From Ilex aquifolium (lineage: Eukaryota; Streptophyta; Magnoliopsida; Aquifoliales; Aquifoliaceae): 64,000 bases of DNA. The position numbers were made by a program, and so were the translations under genes. How positions within the stretch are numbered: the first letter of the stretch is position 1; each line of letters starts with the position of its first letter. Below the pieces are notes generated by a model. It searched no databases. It was not told the DNA's origin and was given only the letters and a program-made list of their open reading frames with translations. Where the stretch lies: contig OX637394.1 in NCBI GenBank assembly GCA_951799425.1, positions 52,517,142 through 52,581,141 on the forward strand. Direction: 5' to 3'. Shown here piece by piece: positions 1-10,400 of the stretch.

Positions 1-200
1 GATTGAGCTAACTCTTGCGGCATTGTAAAGAGAACTTGAAACCCTAACCAATATATTGCGATCAAAATTGGTGATTCATCTTCTAGCAAGGTCGAAATGG
101 TGATGGAAGTTTGGTATAGTTGGCCATTCCCCTCCACAAGGAAAAATAAGTAATTTCCCATTCTTTAGTATTTCTGACATAACTTTTTACTCCGGTCTCT
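1..200 (+). repeat. Sub-repeat half A of the monomer, 200 bp
   Basis: Half A starts gattgagcta and ends ctccggtctct. Its first 65 bases match the first 65 of half B at 52 positions. The central part (51-165) is 115 bp, against 94 bp in half B, which accounts for the 21-bp length difference. It contains the AAACCCTAA telo-box at 39-47. All 168 complete copies in the window carry this half. Confidence 0.9.
39..47 (+). promoter_or_regulatory. Telo-box AAACCCTAA, first copy; one per monomer
   Basis: The motif AAACCCTAA occurs once in half A of nearly every monomer, spaced 379 bp apart. It matches the plant telo-box and a little over one unit of the Arabidopsis-type telomere repeat. Telo-boxes in plant promoters are bound by TRB-type Myb proteins, and genes carrying them can be targets of Polycomb PRC2. 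Whether these satellite copies bind anything is unknown. Three related monomers have lost it through C-to-T (AAACCTTAA at about 37198, 47078 and 48205). Confidence 0.55.
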
Positions 201-250
201 GATTAAGATGATTCTTGCGGCATTGTAAAGAATTCTTGAATCCCTAACCA
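166..250 (+). repeat. 85-bp block conserved at both A/B junctions, A-to-B copy
   Basis: The block runs from tagtatttc to cctaacca and aligns without gaps to 345-429, the B-to-A junction, with 68 of 85 positions identical by hand count. Longest shared runs are gacataacttttt and the 18 bases from cttgcggc to gtaaaga. The sequence between the blocks is clearly more diverged. In other satellites such a conserved window inside a diverged unit often marks a protein-binding or nucleosome-positioning constraint; here that is inference. Confidence 0.8.
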
Positions 251-379
251 CTTTATTCACATCAATAGTCATGAAAAATCCTCTAGCATGGGCTATATTG
301 TAACGCAAGTTTGGTGTAATAAGTAGTCATCCTTTAAAATGAAATAGTATATCCGACATAACTTTTTCTCCCGAAATCG
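201..379 (+). repeat. Sub-repeat half B of the monomer, 179 bp
   Basis: Half B starts gattaagatg and ends cccgaaatcg. It is homologous to half A: the start, the stretch ctctagca, the stretch caagtttggt and the end gacataacttttt all have counterparts in A. The telo-box position reads AATCCCTAA, one base off. An EcoRI site lies at 230-235. The recurrent 3-bp insertion of the array always falls in this half, near position 322 of the monomer. Confidence 0.9.
228..237. repeat. Palindrome AAGAATTCTT with EcoRI site, first copy; one per half B
   Basis: This perfect 10-bp palindrome in half B contains GAATTC and repeats once per monomer, so the array should give a 379-bp EcoRI ladder. A few lineages lose the site: aattgttg near 37013, 46885 and 48020; aataattc near 51810 and 57123; aacaattc near 59019, 62055 and 63195. 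Loss gives multiples of the monomer length at those places. Confidence 0.8.
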
Positions 380-429
380 GATTGAGCTAACTCTTGCGGC
401 ATTGTAAAGAGAACTTGAAACCCTAACCA
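345..429 (+). repeat. 85-bp block conserved at both A/B junctions, B-to-A copy
   Basis: This is the second copy of the block, from tagtatatcc through the monomer boundary at 379/380 to cctaacca at 429. It includes the variable site cgaaatcgg, which becomes cgatatcgg or cgacatcgg in monomers that follow the 3-bp insertion. The block recurs every 379 bp through the array. Confidence 0.8.
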
Positions 430-2215
430 ATATATTGCGATCAAAATTGGTGATTCATCTTCTAGCAAGGTCGAAATGGTGATGGAAGTTTGGTATAGTT
501 AGCCATTCCCTTCCACAAGGAAAAATAAGTAATTTCTCATTCTTTAGTATTTCTGACATAACTTTTTACTCCGGTCTCTAATTAAGATGATTCTTGCGGC
601 ATTGTAAAGAATTCTTGAATCCCTAACCACTTTATTCACATCAATAGTCATGAAAAATCCTCTAGCATGGGCTATATTGTAACGCAAGTTTGGTGTAATA
701 AGTAGTCATCCTTTAAAATGAAATAGTATATCCGACATAACTTTTTCTCCCGAAATCGGATTGAGCTAACTCTTGCGGCATTGTAAAGAGAACTTGAAAC
801 CCTAACCAATATATTGCGATCAAAATTGGTGATTCATCTTCTAGCAAGGTCGAAATGGTGATGGAAGTTTGGTATAGTTGGCCATTCCCCTCCACAAGGA
901 AAAATAAGTAATTTTCCATTCTTTAGTATTTCTGACATAACTTTTTACTCCGGTCTCTGATTAAGATGATTCTTCCGGCATTGTAAAGAATTCTTGAATC
1001 CCTAACCACTTTATTCACATCAATAGTCATGAAAAATCCCCTAGCATGGGCTATATTGTAACACAATTTTGGTGTAATAAGTAGTCCTCCTTTAAAATGA
1101 AATAGTATATCCGACATAACTTTTTCTCCCGAAATCGGATTGAGCTAACTCTTGCGGCATTGTAAAGAGAACTTGAAACCCTAACCAATATATTGCGATC
1201 AAAATTGGTGATTCATCTTCTAGCAAGGTCGAAATGGTGATGGAAGTTTGGTATAGTTGGCCATTCCCCTCCACAAAGAAAAATAAGTAATTTCTCATTC
1301 TTTAGTATTTCTGACATAACTTTTTACTCCGGTCTCTGATTAAGATGATTCTTGCGGCATTGTAAAGAATTCTTGAATCCCTAACCACTTTATTCACATC
1401 AATAGTCATGAAAAATCCTCTAGCATGGGCTATATTATAACGCAAGTTTGGTGTAATAAGTAGTCATCCTTTAAAATGAAATAGTATATCCGACATAACT
1501 TTTTCTCCCGAAATCGGATTGAGCTAACTCTTGCGGCATTGTAAAGAGAACTTGAAACCCTAACCAATATATTGCGATCAAAATTGGTGATTCATCTTCT
1601 AGCAAGGTCGAAATGGTGATGGAAGTTTGGTATAGTTGGCCATTCCCCTCCACAAGGAAAAATAAGTAATTTTCCATTCTTTAGTATTTCTGACATAACT
1701 TTTTACTCCGGTCTCTGATTAAGATGATTCTTGCGGCATTGTAAAGAATTCTTGAATCCCTAACCACTTTATTCACATCAATAGTCATGAAAAATCCTCT
1801 AGCATGGGCTATATTGTAACGCAAGTTTGGTGTAATAAGTAGTCATCCTTTAAAATGAAATAGTATATCCGACATAACTTTTTCTCCCGAAATCGGATTG
1901 AGCTAACTCTTGCGGCATTGTAAAGAGAACTTGAAACCCTAACCAATATATTGCGATCAAAATTGGTGATTCATCTTCTAGCAAGGTTGAAATGGTGATG
2001 GAAGTTTGGTATAGTTGGCCATTCCCCTCCACAAGGAAAAATAAGTAATTTTCCATTCTTTAGTATTTCTGACATAACGTTTTACTCCGGTCTCTGATTA
2101 AGATGATTCTTGCGGCATTGTAAAGAATTCTTGAATCCCTAACCACTTTATTCACATCAATAGTCATAAAAAATCCTCTAGCATGGGCTATATTGTAACG
2201 CAAGTTTGGTGTAAT

Positions 2216-2230
2216 AAGTAGTAGTCATCC
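2216..2230 (+). repeat. Recurrent 3-bp insertion (gtagtc to gtagtagtc), first of 20 sites
   Basis: A trinucleotide duplication in half B makes a 382-bp monomer. Starts are near 2217, 4873, 6771, 8669, 10567, 34068, 38238, 39378, 40518, 43174, 44693, 45833, 48487, 51522, 54557, 56834, 60247, 61387, 62527 and 63667. In all but the last, the following cgaaatcgg is altered: cgatatcgg or its derivative ctatatcgg in the left domain, cgacatcgg on the right. At 61387 the insertion has mutated to gtagaagtc. Confidence 0.92.
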
Positions 2231-4499
2231 TTTAAAATGAAATAGTATATCCGACATAACTTTTTCTCCCGATATCGGATTGAGCTAACTCTTGCGGCAT
2301 TGTAAAGAGAACTTGAAACCCTAACCAATATATTGCGATCAAAATTGGTGATTCATCTTCTAGCAAGGTCGAAATGGTGATGGAAGTTTGGTATAGTTGG
2401 CCATTCCCCTCCACAAGGAAAAATAAGTAATTTCCCATTCTTTAGTATTTCTGACATAACTTTTTACTCCGGTCTCTGATTAAGATGATTCTTGCGGCAT
2501 TGTAAAGAATTCTTGAATCCCTAACCACTTTATTCACATCAATAGTCATGAAAAATCCTCTAGCATGGGCTATATTGTAACGCAAGTTTGGTGTAATAAG
2601 TAGTCATCCTTTAAAATGAAATAGTATATCCGACATAACTTTTTCTCCCGAAATCGGATTGAGCTAACTCTTGCGGCATTGTAAAGAGAACTTGAAACCC
2701 TAACCAATATATTGCGATCAAAATTGGTGATTCATCTTCTAGCAAGGTCGAAATGGTGATGGAAGTTTGGTATAGTTAGCCATTCCCTTCCACAAGGAAA
2801 AATAAGTAATTTCTCATTCTTTAGTATTTCTGACATAACTTTTTACTCCGGTCTCTAATTAAGATGATTCTTGCGGCATTGTAAAGAATTCTTGAATCCC
2901 TAACCACTTTATTCACATCAATAGTCATGAAAAATCCTCTAGCATGGGCTATATTGTAACGCAAGTTTGGTGTAATAAGTAGTCATCCTTTAAAATGAAA
3001 TAGTATATCCGACATAACTTTTTCTCCCGAAATCGGATTGAGCTAACTCTTGCGGCATTGTAAAGAGAACTTGAAACCCTAACCAATATATTGCGATCAA
3101 AATTGGTGATTCATCTTCTAGCAAGGTCGAAATGGTGATGGAAGTTTGGTATAGTTGGCCATTCCCCTCCACAAGGAAAAATAAGTAATTTTCCATTCTT
3201 TAGTATTTCTGACATAACTTTTTACTCCGGTCTCTGATTAAGATGATTCTTCCGGCATTGTAAAGAATTCTTGAATCCCTAACCACTTTATTCACATCAA
3301 TAGTCATGAAAAATCCCCTAGCATGGGCTATATTGTAACACAATTTTGGTGTAATAAGTAGTCCTCCTTTAAAATGAAATAGTATATCCGACATAACTTT
3401 TTCTCCCGAAATCGGATTGAGCTAACTCTTGCGGCATTGTAAAGAGAACTTGAAACCCTAACCAATATATTGCGATCAAAATTGGTGATTCATCTTCTAG
3501 CAAGGTCGAAATGGTGATGGAAGTTTGGTATAGTTGGCCATTCCCCTCCACAAAGAAAAATAAGTAATTTCTCATTCTTTAGTATTTCTGACATAACTTT
3601 TTACTCCGGTCTCTGATTAAGATGATTCTTGCGGCATTGTAAAGAATTCTTGAATCCCTAACCACTTTATTCACATCAATAGTCATGAAAAATCCTCTAG
3701 CATGGGCTATATTATAACGCAAGTTTGGTGTAATAAGTAGTCATCCTTTAAAATGAAATAGTATATCCGACATAACTTTTTCTCCCGAAATCGGATTGAG
3801 CTAACTCTTGCGGCATTGTAAAGAGAACTTGAAACCCTAACCAATATATTGCGATCAAAATTGGTGATTCATCTTCTAGCAAGGTCGAAATGGTGATGGA
3901 AGTTTGGTATAGTTGGCCATTCCCCTCCACAAGGAAAAATAAGTAATTTTCCATTCTTTAGTATTTCTGACATAACTTTTTACTCCGGTCTCTGATTAAG
4001 ATGATTCTTGCGGCATTGTAAAGAATTCTTGAATCCCTAACCACTTTATTCACATCAATAGTCATGAAAAATCCTCTAGCATGGGCTATATTGTAACGCA
4101 AGTTTGGTGTAATAAGTAGTCATCCTTTAAAATGAAATAGTATATCCGACATAACTTTTTCTCCCGAAATCGGATTGAGCTAACTCTTGCGGCATTGTAA
4201 AGAGAACTTGAAACCCTAACCAATATATTGCGATCAAAATTGGTGATTCATCTTCTAGCAAGGTTGAAATGGTGATGGAAGTTTGGTATAGTTGGCCATT
4301 CCCCTCCACAAGGAAAAATAAGTAATTTTCCATTCTTTAGTATTTCTGACATAACGTTTTACTCCGGTCTCTGATTAAGATGATTCTTGCGGCATTGTAA
4401 AGAATTCTTGAATCCCTAACCAATTTATTCACATCAATAGTCATGAAAAATCCCCTAGCATGGGCTATATTGTAACGCAATTTTGGTGTAATAAGTAGT

Positions 4500-7400
4500 C
4501 CTCCTTTAAAATGAAATAGTATATCCGACATAACTTTTTCTCCCGAAATCGGATTGAGCTAACTCTTGCGGCATTGTAAAGAGAACTTGAAACCCTAACC
4601 AATATATTGCGATCAAAATTGGTGATTCATCTTCTAGCAAGGTCGAAATGGTGATGGAAGTTTGGTATAGTTGGCCATTCCCCTCCACAAGGAAAAATAA
4701 GTAATTTCTCATTCTTTAGTATTTCTGACATAACTTTTTACTCCGGTCTCTGATTAAGATGATTCTTGCGGCATTGTAAAGAATTCTTGAATCCCTAACC
4801 ACTTTATTCACATCAATAGTCATGAAAAATCCTCTAGCATGGGCTATATTGTAACGCAAGTTTGGTGTAATAAGTAGTAGTCATCCTTTAAAATGAAATA
4901 GTATATCCGACATAACTTTTTCTCCCGATATCGGATTGAGCTAACTCTTGCGGCATTGTAAAGAGAACTTGAAACCCTAACCAATATATTGCGATCAAAA
5001 TTGGTGATTCATCTTCTAGCAAGGTCGAAATGGTGATGGAAGTTTGGTATAGTTGGCCATTCCCCTCCACAAGGAAAAATAAGTAATTTCCCATTCTTTA
5101 GTATTTCTGACATAACTTTTTACTCCGGTCTCTGATTAAGATGATTCTTGCGGCATTGTAAAGAATTCTTGAATCCCTAACCACTTTATTCACATCAATA
5201 GTCATGAAAAATCCTCTAGCATGGGCTATATTGTAACGCAAGTTTGGTGTAATAAGTAGTCCTCCTTTAAAATGAAATAGTATATCCGACATAACTTTTT
5301 CTCCCGAAATCGGATTGAGCTAACTCTTGCGGCATTGTAAAGAGAACTTGAAACCCTAACCAATATATTGAGATCAAAATTGGTGATTCATCTTCTACCA
5401 TGGTCGAAATGGTGATGGAAGTTTGGAATAGTTGGCCATTCCCCTCCACAAGGAAAAATAAGTAATTTCTCATTCTTTAGTATTTCTAACATAACTTTTT
5501 ACTCCGGTCTCTGAATAAGATGATTCTTGCGGCATTGTAAAGAATTCTTGAATCCCTAACCACTTTATTCACATCAATAGTCATGAAAAATCCTCTAGCA
5601 TGGGCTATATTGTAACGCAAGTTTGGTGTAATAAGTAGTCATCCTTTAAAATGAAATAGTATATCCGACATAACTTTTTCTCCCGAAATCGGATTGAGCT
5701 AACTCTTGCGGCATTGTAAAGAGAACTTGAAACCCTAACCAATATATTGCGATCAAAATTGGTGATTCATCTTCTAGCAAGGTCGAAATGGTGATGGAAG
5801 TTTGGTATAGTTGGCCATTCCCCTCCACAAGGAAAAATAAGTAATTTCTCATTCTTTAGTATTTCTGACATAACTTTTTACTCCGGTCTCTGATTAAGAT
5901 GATTCTTGCGGCATTGTAAAGAATTCTTGAATCCCTAACCACTTTATTCACATCAATAGTCATGAAAAATCCTCTAGCATGGGCTATATTGTAACGCAAG
6001 TTTGGTGTAATAAGTAGTCATCCTTTAAAATGAAATAGTATATCCGACATAACTTTTTCTCCCGAAATCGGATTGAGCTAACTCTTGCGGCATTGTAAAG
6101 AGAACTTGAAACCCTAACCAATATATTGCGATCAAAATTGGTGATTCATCTTCTAGCAAGGTCGAAATGGTGATGGAAGTTTGGTATAGTTGGCCATTCC
6201 CCTCCACAAGGAAAAATAAGTAATTTTCCATTCTTTAGTATTTCTGACATAACTTTTTACTCCGGTCTCTGATTAAGATGATTCTTCCGGCATTGTAAAG
6301 AATTCTTGAATCCCTAACCACTTTATTCACATCAATAGTCATGAAAAATCCCCTAGCATGGGCTATATTGTAACACAATTTTGGTGTAATAAGTAGTCCT
6401 CCTTTAAAATGAAATAGTATATCCGACATAACTTTTTCTCCCGAAATCGGATTGAGCTAACTCTTGCGGCATTGTAAAGAGAACTTGAAACCCTAACCAA
6501 TATATTGCGATCAAAATTGGTGATTCATCTTCTAGCAAGGTCGAAATGGTGATGGAAGTTTGGTATAGTTGGCCATTCCCCTCCACAAGGAAAAATAAGT
6601 AATTTCTCATTCTTTAGTATTTCTGACATAACTTTTTACTCCGGTCTCTGATTAAGATGATTCTTGCGGCATTGTAAAGAATTCTTGAATCCCTAACCAC
6701 TTTATTCACATCAATAGTCATGAAAAATCCTCTAGCATGGGCTATATTGTAACGCAAGTTTGGTGTAATAAGTAGTAGTCATCCTTTAAAATGAAATAGT
6801 ATATCCGACATAACTTTTTCTCCCGATATCGGATTGAGCTAACTCTTGCGGCATTGTAAAGAGAACTTGAAACCCTAACCAATATATTGCGATCAAAATT
6901 GGTGATTCATCTTCTAGCAAGGTCGAAATGGTGATGGAAGTTTGGTATAGTTGGCCATTCCCCTCCACAAGGAAAAATAAGTAATTTCCCATTCTTTAGT
7001 ATTTCTGACATAACTTTTTACTCCGGTCTCTGATTAAGATGATTCTTGCGGCATTGTAAAGAATTCTTGAATCCCTAACCACTTTATTCACATCAATAGT
7101 CATGAAAAATCCTCTAGCATGGGCTATATTGTAACGCAAGTTTGGTGTAATAAGTAGTCCTCCTTTAAAATGAAATAGTATATCCGACATAACTTTTTCT
7201 CCCGAAATCGGATTGAGCTAACTCTTGCGGCATTGTAAAGAGAACTTGAAACCCTAACCAATATATTGAGATCAAAATTGGTGATTCATCTTCTACCATG
7301 GTCGAAATGGTGATGGAAGTTTGGAATAGTTGGCCATTCCCCTCCACAAGGAAAAATAAGTAATTTCTCATTCTTTAGTATTTCTAACATAACTTTTTAC

Positions 7401-10400
7401 TCCGGTCTCTGAATAAGATGATTCTTGCGGCATTGTAAAGAATTCTTGAATCCCTAACCACTTTATTCACATCAATAGTCATGAAAAATCCTCTAGCATG
7501 GGCTATATTGTAACGCAAGTTTGGTGTAATAAGTAGTCATCCTTTAAAATGAAATAGTATATCCGACATAACTTTTTCTCCCGAAATCGGATTGAGCTAA
7601 CTCTTGCGGCATTGTAAAGAGAACTTGAAACCCTAACCAATATATTGCGATCAAAATTGGTGATTCATCTTCTAGCAAGGTCGAAATGGTGATGGAAGTT
7701 TGGTATAGTTGGCCATTCCCCTCCACAAGGAAAAATAAGTAATTTCTCATTCTTTAGTATTTCTGACATAACTTTTTACTCCGGTCTCTGATTAAGATGA
7801 TTCTTGCGGCATTGTAAAGAATTCTTGAATCCCTAACCACTTTATTCACATCAATAGTCATGAAAAATCCTCTAGCATGGGCTATATTGTAACGCAAGTT
7901 TGGTGTAATAAGTAGTCATCCTTTAAAATGAAATAGTATATCCGACATAACTTTTTCTCCCGAAATCGGATTGAGCTAACTCTTGCGGCATTGTAAAGAG
8001 AACTTGAAACCCTAACCAATATATTGCGATCAAAATTGGTGATTCATCTTCTAGCAAGGTCGAAATGGTGATGGAAGTTTGGTATAGTTGGCCATTCCCC
8101 TCCACAAGGAAAAATAAGTAATTTTCCATTCTTTAGTATTTCTGACATAACTTTTTACTCCGGTCTCTGATTAAGATGATTCTTCCGGCATTGTAAAGAA
8201 TTCTTGAATCCCTAACCACTTTATTCACATCAATAGTCATGAAAAATCCCCTAGCATGGGCTATATTGTAACACAATTTTGGTGTAATAAGTAGTCCTCC
8301 TTTAAAATGAAATAGTATATCCGACATAACTTTTTCTCCCGAAATCGGATTGAGCTAACTCTTGCGGCATTGTAAAGAGAACTTGAAACCCTAACCAATA
8401 TATTGCGATCAAAATTGGTGATTCATCTTCTAGCAAGGTCGAAATGGTGATGGAAGTTTGGTATAGTTGGCCATTCCCCTCCACAAGGAAAAATAAGTAA
8501 TTTCTCATTCTTTAGTATTTCTGACATAACTTTTTACTCCGGTCTCTGATTAAGATGATTCTTGCGGCATTGTAAAGAATTCTTGAATCCCTAACCACTT
8601 TATTCACATCAATAGTCATGAAAAATCCTCTAGCATGGGCTATATTGTAACGCAAGTTTGGTGTAATAAGTAGTAGTCATCCTTTAAAATGAAATAGTAT
8701 ATCCGACATAACTTTTTCTCCCTATATCGGATTGAGCTAACTCTTGCGGCATTGTAAAGAGAACTTGAAACCCTAACCAATATATTGCGATCAAAATTGG
8801 TGATTCATCTTCTAGCAAGGTCGAAATGGTGATGGAAGTTTGGTATAGTTGGCCATTCCCCTCCACAAGGAAAAATAAGTAATTTCCCATTCTTTAGTAT
8901 TTCTGACATAACTTTTTACTCCGGTCTCTGATTAAGATGATTCTTGCGGCATTGTAAAGAATTCTTGAATCCCTAACCACTTTATTCACATCAATAGTCA
9001 TGAAAAATCCTCTAGCATGGGCTATATTGTAACGCAAGTTTGGTGTAATAAGTAGTCCTCCTTTAAAATGAAATAGTATATCCGACATAACTTTTTCTCC
9101 CGAAATCGGATTGAGCTAACTCTTGCGGCATTGTAAAGAGAACTTGAAACCCTAACCAATATATTGAGATCAAAATTGGTGATTCATCTTCTACCATGGT
9201 CGAAATGGTGATGGAAGTTTGGAATAGTTGGCCATTCCCCTCCACAAGGAAAAATAAGTAATTTCTCATTCTTTAGTATTTCTAACATAACTTTTTACTC
9301 CGGTCTCTGAATAAGATGATTCTTGCGGCATTGTAAAGAATTCTTGAATCCCTAACCACTTTATTCACATCAATAGTCATGAAAAATCCTCTAGCATGGG
9401 CTATATTGTAACGCAAGTTTGGTGTAATAAGTAGTCATCCTTTAAAATGAAATAGTATATCCGACATAACTTTTTCTCCCGAAATCGGATTGAGCTAACT
9501 CTTGCGGCATTGTAAAGAGAACTTGAAACCCTAACCAATATATTGCGATCAAAATTGGTGATTCATCTTCTAGCAAGGTCGAAATGGTGATGGAAGTTTG
9601 GTATAGTTGGCCATTCCCCTCCACAAGGAAAAATAAGTAATTTCTCATTCTTTAGTATTTCTGACATAACTTTTTACTCCGGTCTCTGATTAAGATGATT
9701 CTTGCGGCATTGTAAAGAATTCTTGAATCCCTAACCACTTTATTCACATCAATAGTCATGAAAAATCCTCTAGCATGGGCTATATTGTAACGCAAGTTTG
9801 GTGTAATAAGTAGTCATCCTTTAAAATGAAATAGTATATCCGACATAACTTTTTCTCCCGAAATCGGATTGAGCTAACTCTTGCGGCATTGTAAAGAGAA
9901 CTTGAAACCCTAACCAATATATTGCGATCAAAATTGGTGATTCATCTTCTAGCAAGGTCGAAATGGTGATGGAAGTTTGGTATAGTTGGCCATTCCCCTC
10001 CACAAGGAAAAATAAGTAATTTTCCATTCTTTAGTATTTCTGACATAACTTTTTACTCCGGTCTCTGATTAAGATGATTCTTCCGGCATTGTAAAGAATT
10101 CTTGAATCCCTAACCACTTTATTCACATCAATAGTCATGAAAAATCCCCTAGCATGGGCTATATTGTAACACAATTTTGGTGTAATAAGTAGTCCTCCTT
10201 TAAAATGAAATAGTATATCCGACATAACTTTTTCTCCCGAAATCGGATTGAGCTAACTCTTGCGGCATTGTAAAGAGAACTTGAAACCCTAACCAATATA
10301 TTGCGATCAAAATTGGTGATTCATCTTCTAGCAAGGTCGAAATGGTGATGGAAGTTTGGTATAGTTGGCCATTCCCCTCCACAAGGAAAAATAAGTAATT

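Larger units (their letters stand above)
1..379 (+). repeat. Representative monomer (first copy), 379 bp
   Basis: This copy has 137 G or C in 379 bases (36% GC) and nine CpG sites. It consists of half A (1-200) and half B (201-379), which are diverged copies of one ancestral ~190-bp unit. Most other copies differ from it at only a handful of positions. Diagnostic sites include the CpG near 94 (gtcgaa or gttgaa), the base set at 70 and 98-100 (gcgatc/gcaagg or gagatc/ccatgg), the B start at 201 (gattaag or attaag), 253 (cactttat or caatttat), 304-309 (cgcaag, cacaat or cgcaat), 327-329 (cat or cct) and 371-379 (cgaaatcgg, cgatatcgg or cgacatcgg). Confidence 0.95.
1..4420 (+). repeat. Higher-order repeat: 6-monomer unit of 2277 bp, two copies
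   Basis: Bases 1 to about 2143 recur at 2278 to about 4420. Shared rare variants at offset 2277 include ttagcc (about 498 and 2775), tctctaatt (about 576 and 2853), tcttccgg (971 and 3248), acacaatt (1070 and 3347), cacaaag (1272 and 3549), attataacg (1434 and 3711) and ggttgaaat (1986 and 4263). The unit is 6 x 379 plus one 3-bp insertion. The match ends where copy 1 has cacttta (about 2143) and copy 2 has caattta (about 4420). I saw no difference within the matching part. Confidence 0.9.

Noticed and set aside
228-240. Heat-shock element at aagaattcttgaa in half B
   Set aside because: The GAA/TTC modules are not in the 5-bp register required (GAAnnTTCnnGAA); the sequence is two bases short.
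713-919. Minus-strand 68-codon frame (starts MENYLFF, also MRN/MGN forms) as a gene family of over 100 copies
   Set aside because: It follows the satellite period exactly, has no recognisable domain and no ribosome or promoter context, carries stops or lost stops in several copies, and its variation follows repeat lineages and CpG decay. A chance frame in a homogenised repeat explains it.
923-1117. Minus-strand 64-codon frame (starts MSDILF) as a gene
   Set aside because: It overlaps the next 68-codon frame by 26 bases in another reading frame and comes and goes with single changes such as cct/cat at the monomer end. It is a by-product of half B.
1-4420. Assembly artefact as the only explanation for near-identical HOR copies
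   Set aside because: Private variants distinguish most copies in other blocks, offsets differ from block to block, and derived sites are ordered, which real duplications produce. It cannot be excluded for the left 2277-bp pair without reads.
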